In this document: positions 49,501 through 53,243 of the stretch, piece by piece
Numbering within the stretch: the stretch's first letter is position 1
How the letters are laid out: the number at the start of each line of letters is the position of its first letter
Source of the DNA: Bilamarchaeum sp040758595
GTDB taxonomy: Archaea > Micrarchaeota > Micrarchaeia > Anstonellales > Bilamarchaeaceae
Direction of reading: 5' to 3'
DNA length: 53,243 bases
Assembly: GCA_040758595.1 (NCBI GenBank)
Contig: JBFLVJ010000011.1
Span: 1-53,243 of the forward strand
Notes under the pieces: model-generated
Databases searched by the model: none
What the model was told of the DNA's origin: nothing
The model's input: only the letters and a program-made list of their open reading frames with translations
Translations under genes and position numbers: made by a program

Positions 49501-51306
49501 CATTTCTGCCGATGCGACGTAGTTGGATCTCTTCAGTATGTCCACGTCCTTGTGGCCCATCGCTGCGAGCTCCTCTGCGTTGACGTCGAACTTCATGCCG
49601 AATTTCTTGTACATCTGGCGCAGTACGTAGCGCATCTCGTCCCGCACGGTCTCATCCCTGAGGGTGCGGTAGAGGTGGCCCATCTTGTCGCTCACCGGGA
49701 ACATGGAGCCTACGACCACCTTCGAAGGGTGCTTCTCCACCTGTCCCGCGAGCCATCCCGCAGTGGCAGATGTCTTGCCCTTCTCCTTGAGGCGCTCCAT
49801 GGCCTGCTTGCCGCCAAGGACCTCCATCGTGGTCCTCGCTGAGGCCCTTGCCAGTTCAGGAGCGGTCGTGACCATAGCCTTGCCCATCCTGCCCATTATG
49901 CGGGCCGAACGGACTGTGGAATCGGTTCCGGCCATCACCACGCCGCTGAGGTTGGCATATCTGTTTCCGCCGAAGAACTTCCCGAGTTTGCCTGAGAGGT
50001 TCGCATGGAACGCGCTCCTCTTGCCGAGCTCCGGGTGGCCCGTGACCGCTTCGAGGCTCATCTTGGTCCTCATGCTGTAGAGGTAGTCTCTGAGGGTCAT
50101 GCCAAGAAGCGCCTGGCGGCCGCCCATCTTCTCGAGGGCCGCTAATACCTGGGCGGCTTCCTTGTGCTCGGCATCTCCCCAGTGGTAGGGGAGCTTCGCG
50201 AGCCTGTCCATGGTCTCTTTGCCGAAACCTGCGGACCTTGCCCCCACGACGAATGCCTCTGATACCGATTTCTGCTGCGCGACATCGCCGCTGGCGCGGT
50301 CTGCCGCGGTGCCTTTCTGGCCCTTCACGGTGGCGAGAGCTGAGTTCAGCTCTGCGTCTCCCCTCATCTTGCTGGCCAGATTCTTGGCTGAGAGGGCGGC
50401 TGCCGCCGCGCCCTTGGCCATCTTGGCGCCCGTCGTCTTCTTCATCTCGCCGTAACCGAACGGAGCGAGTATCTGTCCGCTCGCGGTGACGCCTTTGGGC
50501 GTAGGGAGCCTCGGCGTGGTTATGTCGAGCAGCGACACCGGGGACTTGCCGGAGAAGTAAAGCGATGCCAGCAGGAGGCCGAGTATCATGAACACCGCCA
50601 TGCAAGGCAGGCTGCCGCCTGCGCCTATGGCGGATCCGCCGCCGCTGGAGACGGCTGATACCAGGTCGCGTATCGCCTGGGAGAACTGCCCTGGGACTGT
50701 GACCTCAGGGTTGCTGTACTCCCATTCGTATGTGCTGGACTGCAGAGGCATATCCCTCGGCTCGAATCTTGCCCGAAGGAGAGTGGTCGCGCGGCCGGAG
50801 GTCGCCTCCTTGACATTACAGGTTGCATAATAGTAGGTGTATTCAGGCATCACATCGGTAGCCTGCGAAGTGCCGGTTCCGGTGGCCTCCATATCGATGC
50901 ATCCATCCACAGGAGTCCACACGCCCGCATAAGCGTTGCCCATGGGGTTGAAGTATTCCACAGTCACGCGGGCGCCCTGCACTGAGACCGGGTTGAAGCT
51001 GTAGCCGCTCGACAATGAATTGGCGGCGACCGCCTTCTCGTTGACACACGTCTGGAGATCGGACCTGCCCTCATTTGCGCAGTCCTGCTGCCATTTCTTC
51101 ATCAGCTCTGAGGCAGTCTCTCCCGTGGGGCTTGTGGCCTCAGCGAAAGAGAGGACGCTTATCTGGACCACCTGCGGGTTCTCAGGGGTCTCGTATATGA
51201 AGACCTGCGTCTTATTTGTACCCGCGGAATCTCCACCCTGGGCGAAGCCTGCTGTGACCAGCATGACGAGCGCCGCAAGACCGAACAAATATTTCATGTT
51301 TTCCAT
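46552..51306 (-). CDS. Giant one-span membrane protein with C-terminal zinc ribbon
   Basis: A 1584-aa protein, the largest gene in the window. Residues 1-23 are a signal peptide; about 24-230 are an extracellular domain with 5 cysteines; CMAVFMILGLLLASLYFSG (about 235-253) is the main membrane span. About 1300 residues then follow on the cytoplasmic side, highly helical and Lys/Met-rich, with no recognised domain. The last 25 residues form a zinc ribbon (CPKCGMSNYRGSICKNPSC). A minus-strand TATA (ATTTATAAAG, 51357-51348) and AGGTGTG 5-11 nt upstream of the ATG support the start. It could be the inner scaffold of a surface apparatus together with the lytic lipoprotein (inference). It is unlike VirB6 in having only one clear span. 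Confidence 0.8.
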   Translation of the reverse strand: MENMKYLFGLAALVMLVTAGFAQGGDSAGTNKTQVFIYETPENPQVVQISVLSFAEATSPTGETASELMKKWQQDCANEGRSDLQTCVNEKAVAANSLSSGYSFNPVSVQGARVTVEYFNPMGNAYAGVWTPVDGCIDMEATGTGTSQATDVMPEYTYYYATCNVKEATSGRATTLLRARFEPRDMPLQSSTYEWEYSNPEVTVPGQFSQAIRDLVSAVSSGGGSAIGAGGSLPCMAVFMILGLLLASLYFSGKSPVSLLDITTPRLPTPKGVTASGQILAPFGYGEMKKTTGAKMAKGAAAAALSAKNLASKMRGDAELNSALATVKGQKGTAADRASGDVAQQKSVSEAFVVGARSAGFGKETMDRLAKLPYHWGDAEHKEAAQVLAALEKMGGRQALLGMTLRDYLYSMRTKMSLEAVTGHPELGKRSAFHANLSGKLGKFFGGNRYANLSGVVMAGTDSTVRSARIMGRMGKAMVTTAPELARASARTTMEVLGGKQAMERLKEKGKTSATAGWLAGQVEKHPSKVVVGSMFPVSDKMGHLYRTLRDETVRDEMRYVLRQMYKKFGMKFDVNAEELAAMGHKDVDILKRSNYVASAEMAHAEAEIRHILSNSAMSGKEKLAELVKLAEKNGAHLDHQMLAFSQRLDKIDASPHAEHEKLFQLQQLLEEQNKVKMAINGGAKVHDDAFVCHVGGESLREHQVWETMVLRTMVWDGENGYLRGGIEQELKSARLNVVNRLASLDPTAGMEHLPEHMRNPAELKKVAERNRQDLLSLFTDEGKQAFTQYSKGKSVNSASISEIVGFMYGGLTPRAGDIDKKTGRMTWRASDLELQLPQSYTLVDTKRHWVAGLDPRENFAIGQWVESRFTKSYVPALKQSIEAELNRMAGSASWTVEQRTQAAKKLWIADQLHQDMEQRFNSHFGQNAYGTTRETMRFYAGVVAGFMEKALEEKGLSNNHPDRVFLEKLDMTNPKHINKLRELMETHRDAYNSVLSKPMTYDDITRSKQAVVMLHEGGFAFYKKGMMLSDMDRVMAGETALRDDKGVMRKFIAEEVSISFGGRNDLMSQYGKLRSSKDVNDWQPFVQETVKWAKSGGYSYDKEKVLAAVLWQYGQTTHDYSKFWEHSAVSVQNKTHVQPVAPSPLRFFGADGHTMSGVIKPFRDIGNHMGDYVSKVALAAGGAVHQTSYDLTPVSSQMRMQSFRMANAIQSGQVLKGLTEEEKVAYRAAAAQHGAFIQVWQYAIDRNPWRMSSSHSHQQAASASFQFGPGLPFNVKDNLRAFMSKGEYASFMATSGHTLDFAGKVMRPYVGMIRGLQMSMQGYSSRWDATQDALRTWNYTEPRIHEAMQSLNPFSFKWGSGKTAGRIASLNKMGGSLEKHQLSGYDYLSGLRQAPQDIFLAKKGVYVNARTGDVNPGETVYDYRMTMKADAPMAEYLYRTKEGAFMYDKELQKAALDNTTRRTVSAEALAIKRDQEIRGFGIMQNSLFGWANPVAFLWHMPVPGFPQSLSPKEIVARRVARAKQGHGQSFGDAMRGMAESMGNGASRFFQPNKMSMVVYCPKCGMSNYRGSICKNPSCRQAQY

Positions 51307-51385
51307 AACTCACACCTACTGGATGGTATATTCGAGTCTCAGGCGCTTTATAAATGTTTAGGGTGAAGATGTTTATGAAAAATAC

Positions 51386-51410
51386 AAAAACTACAAATTC
51401 TGTAGTTTTT
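51386..51410. promoter_or_regulatory. Perfect inverted repeat between divergent genes
   Basis: AAAAACTACA (51386-51395) and TGTAGTTTTT (51401-51410) are exact reverse complements around AATTC. It lies between the giant-protein promoter and the ATPase promoter, so it is more likely an operator than a terminator, although the T-run would also suit termination. Confidence 0.55.
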
Positions 51411-51440
51411 TGTGATAAAAAATAAACCATGGTGATAAGA

Positions 51441-52439
51441 ATGAAGGGCCCGAACCCGTTCAGCCTGTGGGAAGACGACCCGGGCGGCATTTCAGGCAGG
51501 CGAGATGAGATGCGCTCCATCACCGCTTTCGTAGAATCAGCCGCATCCGGACAGGCAGGAGTGCTCCTCGTCACCGGCATCCCTGGCTCCGGGAAGAGCA
51601 GCATGCTCAGGTATCTCAAGAGCCAAGCCGAGAGAGCCGGGCTGCTATCCCCGTACGTCAATGCCGAGAAGGGAGAAGGCGAGAGCGCTGTGGCCGACAA
51701 GCTGCACCAGGAGCTCGCAGCCGGAGCGCCTGGCACCGGTAGGACGCCCTCGTCCTTCGAAAGCCTGGTCCAAGGGATCGGAGCCGGCAAGGCCACGGTC
51801 CTTATAATAGATAATATAGACCGGATGAAGAGAGCCGATGATGCGGTATCCGCGATAGTGGGGCTCGCCAGGGCCGGATGGGGCAAGCGCAAGATCGCCT
51901 TCGCAATCAGCTCGACCCGGGTCTTCAAGGAAAGGGAAGGCCCGGTCGGTTCGATCGTCCTAGGTCCGCTGGAGGAGCACGAAGCCCGCGAGATGATCGA
52001 CAAGGCGCTCAAGAGCGGGCAGGTCAAGATGGGGGATGAATGCTTCAACTCGCTGATGGCTGATACTGAGGGGAACCCGAAACTGCTCAAACGCATATGC
52101 CATGACATCTACACCAGGCTCAGGGACAACGAGAAGGTCATAAGCAAGGGGCATTATCTCGCATATCTGCCGCAGATACTGGGCTCGCTTTCCAGGGAAT
52201 GGTTCGGCAAGATGTACCAGGAGACACCCAACGCGGAGCGAGAGATACTGCAGGCCATCGCGAAGGAAGAGGGAGGCATCCATGTCTCGGATGTCGCCAG
52301 ATCCATCGGGAAACCGCTCGGGCCTGTGACCGCGCTGACCAGGCGGCTGCTAGAGCGCGGCCAGATAACCAGGATGGATCGCGGGAAGTACAGGGTCTTC
52401 TCAAGGCTTTACGCGAAATATGTCGCGCAGCGGAGCTGA
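51441..52439 (+). CDS. Orc1/Cdc6-like AAA ATPase with winged helix
   Basis: About 332 aa from ATG 51441 (MKGPNPFSLWEDDPGGISGRRDE); ATG 51429 is the alternative. Motifs are TGIPGSGKSSMLRYL (Walker A) and VLIIDNIDRM (Walker B). The C-terminal about 75 residues are a winged helix (EREILQAIAKEEGGIHVSDVARSIGKPLGPVTALTRRLLERGQI). It resembles Orc1/Cdc6-like or archaeal AAA_16 ATPases; a replication-initiator role is unproved, because no clear origin repeats are seen. Confidence 0.75.
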   Translation: MKGPNPFSLWEDDPGGISGRRDEMRSITAFVESAASGQAGVLLVTGIPGSGKSSMLRYLKSQAERAGLLSPYVNAEKGEGESAVADKLHQELAAGAPGTGRTPSSFESLVQGIGAGKATVLIIDNIDRMKRADDAVSAIVGLARAGWGKRKIAFAISSTRVFKEREGPVGSIVLGPLEEHEAREMIDKALKSGQVKMGDECFNSLMADTEGNPKLLKRICHDIYTRLRDNEKVISKGHYLAYLPQILGSLSREWFGKMYQETPNAEREILQAIAKEEGGIHVSDVARSIGKPLGPVTALTRRLLERGQITRMDRGKYRVFSRLYAKYVAQRS

Positions 52440-52482
52440 CATCCGCTTGCCGCATCAGTGCGCACAGCTTCCCGCTCCGGAT

Positions 52483-52998
52483 TCATGTTGCCAACGACCA
52501 GTCCGCATCGAACACGTCCTGGAATTCGCGGACCGCGGCGCTATCGCGGATTATGACCGATGCCTCGCGATTCTCATATAGCGCGGTATTGCTCAAGTTG
52601 TGCGAGCCGACCAGGACCGACTCCTCATCCACTATGATGAATTTGGAGTGCGTGAGCTGGAAAGAGCGGCTCGCATAGCGCACATCGAAGCCTTTGGCGG
52701 CAAGCTCCAGGAATGTCTGCGCGTTCTGCCCGGATATCACGTTGCGCTCCATGATGATCCGGACGTCCACTCCCCGCGCTTTCGCCCGCTCGAGCGCGGA
52801 TATCACATCGCGCGACGTGAATACGTACACCTCGATGTCGATGGAACGCTGCGCGCTCTCTATCAGATTGATGATCTCGCCGCCTTCTGCCGGAGAGAAC
52901 ACCGGATCGATATAAGGCGCATAGAAGATGGTCTGCAAAAAAAACACGATGACCGCTCCGCTCGCCAAGCCTGCGAAGAACATCATCCCCCGTTTCAT
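52483..52998 (-). CDS. Membrane-anchored PLD-family nuclease-like protein
   Basis: A 171-aa protein with an N-terminal membrane helix (MMFFAGLASGAVIVFFLQTIFY) and one phospholipase-D domain. The HKD motif is HSKFIIVDEESVLVGSHNLSN, and AQRSIDIEVYVFTSRDVI matches the family N-terminal strand. Single-HKD proteins of this size are usually Nuc-like endonucleases working as dimers, here anchored with the domain probably outside (inference). It is convergent with the ATPase gene. Confidence 0.88.
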   Translation of the reverse strand: MKRGMMFFAGLASGAVIVFFLQTIFYAPYIDPVFSPAEGGEIINLIESAQRSIDIEVYVFTSRDVISALERAKARGVDVRIIMERNVISGQNAQTFLELAAKGFDVRYASRSFQLTHSKFIIVDEESVLVGSHNLSNTALYENREASVIIRDSAAVREFQDVFDADWSLAT

Positions 52999-53090
52999 GG
53001 ACTGGAAGATAGGCGCAACGGTTTATTTCGCTTTTGTTTGCCGCAGGAAGATGCGCATCGGGCGCAAAAAAGTTTTTTGAGAAAAAATCG

Positions 53091-53117
53091 TTTTTCCGGA
53101 CGCGCGCGTTCGGAAAA
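53091..53117. promoter_or_regulatory. 24-bp palindromic-core element, copy B
   Basis: The sequence is almost palindromic: TTTTCCG and CGGAAAA flank ACGCGCGCGT, with one mismatched pair. Bases 53091-53114 match the reverse strand of 34090-34113 at 23 of 24 positions. It lies upstream of the promoter of the last gene. Confidence 0.6.
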
Positions 53118-53156
53118 CTTGACAAAACAATAAAAAGGTATACTGTTATGTCAAGT
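53117..53156 (+). promoter_or_regulatory. Inverted repeat flanking a promoter
   Basis: ACTTGACA (53117-53124) and TGTCAAGT (53149-53156) are exact reverse complements 24 nt apart. The interval holds CAATAAAAAGG, a TATA-like sequence. The same stretch contains TTGACA and TATACT 14 nt apart, reminiscent of a bacterial promoter with short spacing. Confidence 0.45.
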
Positions 53157-53163
53157 CAGAATC

Positions 53164-53185
53164 TTTACCGGAAATTTCCGGTAAA
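53164..53185. promoter_or_regulatory. 22-bp perfect palindrome in the leader
   Basis: TTTACCGGAAA and TTTCCGGTAAA meet without a spacer. It lies between the predicted promoter and the ATG at 53219, where a bound protein or an RNA hairpin could control expression. Confidence 0.55.
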
Positions 53186-53218
53186 AAAGAGGATCATTCA
53201 GGAAAAAGGTGAAAAAAG

Positions 53219-53243
53219 ATGGCTGTGAAGAGAAAGGCAACCA
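53219..53243 (+). CDS. Start of a basic protein, truncated by the window
   Basis: Only MAVKRKAT is visible. GGTGA lies about 10 nt upstream, and the leader carries several palindromes. The Lys-rich start suggests a nucleic-acid-binding protein, but too little is visible for a call. Confidence 0.4.

Noticed and set aside
51386..51440. Replication origin next to an Orc1/Cdc6-like gene
   Set aside because: One inverted repeat and some A/T-rich sequence are present, but no set of repeated ORB-like elements is visible.

Overview
The window is archaeal chromosome, most likely from a DPANN-grade lineage (Diapherotrites or Micrarchaeota-like; lineage is inference). Evidence for Archaea: topoisomerase VI A and B, a geranylgeranyl-reductase-family lipid enzyme, a two-KH Krr1/Dim2-like protein, a LonB-type AAA+ protein, a COG2403-type GTPase, intron-containing tRNAs with RtcB plus archease, and TATA boxes about 25 bp upstream of many start codons, which implies widespread leaderless transcripts. 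Against this background one gene encodes a complete bacterial-type sigma-70 factor. No rRNA, transposase, integrase or CRISPR array was seen.

Layout. 0-9.9 kb: a protease-less Lon-like AAA+ protein, cation and amino-acid transporters, a Cys-rich repeat lipoprotein, a CDF metal transporter and a DEAD-box helicase. 10-13.5 kb: tRNA-Glu with two introns, a secreted helical protein plus small lipoprotein pair, a membrane-anchored HTH regulator and a histone-H1-like basic protein. 13.5-23.1 kb: RtcB, sigma-70, a CobW/COG0523 GTPase, archease, carbamate kinase, COG2403 GTPase, dCTP deaminase/dUTPase, aldehyde dehydrogenase, nucleotidyltransferase, small proteins and intron-containing tRNA-Asn. 23.2-27.2 kb: an ArsR-controlled sulfur/metal operon and a ferritin-VIT1 fusion. 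27.7-31.9 kb: a MacB-like ABC export operon. 32-38.5 kb: regulators, an ATP-grasp ligase, a deoxyhypusine-synthase-like protein, an antiporter, and a second copy of the secreted-helical/lipoprotein pair. 38.5-43.8 kb: lipid reductase, Topo VI A and B, KH and HEAT-like proteins. 43.8-51.3 kb: an 868-aa secreted lipoprotein with a lytic-transglycosylase-like domain, next to a 1584-aa one-span giant protein with a C-terminal zinc ribbon. 51.4-53.2 kb: an AAA ATPase, a membrane-anchored PLD-like nuclease and the start of a basic protein behind an unusually palindrome-rich promoter region.

The most unusual signals are: (1) the giant protein / lytic lipoprotein locus, a candidate envelope-penetrating or attachment apparatus; (2) the sigma-70 gene; (3) two paralogous translationally coupled secreted-protein pairs, one behind four TGGAACG direct repeats; (4) a dispersed, degenerate 7-bp-period repeat (about RAAACCC) in several intergenic regions that also appears in frame inside carbamate kinase and the lipid reductase; (5) three tRNA introns sharing sequence modules; (6) a near-identical 24-bp palindromic-core element in two divergent intergenic regions. 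RtcB and archease fit the intron-containing tRNAs as a splicing module. Motif and family calls are by eye without database searches.
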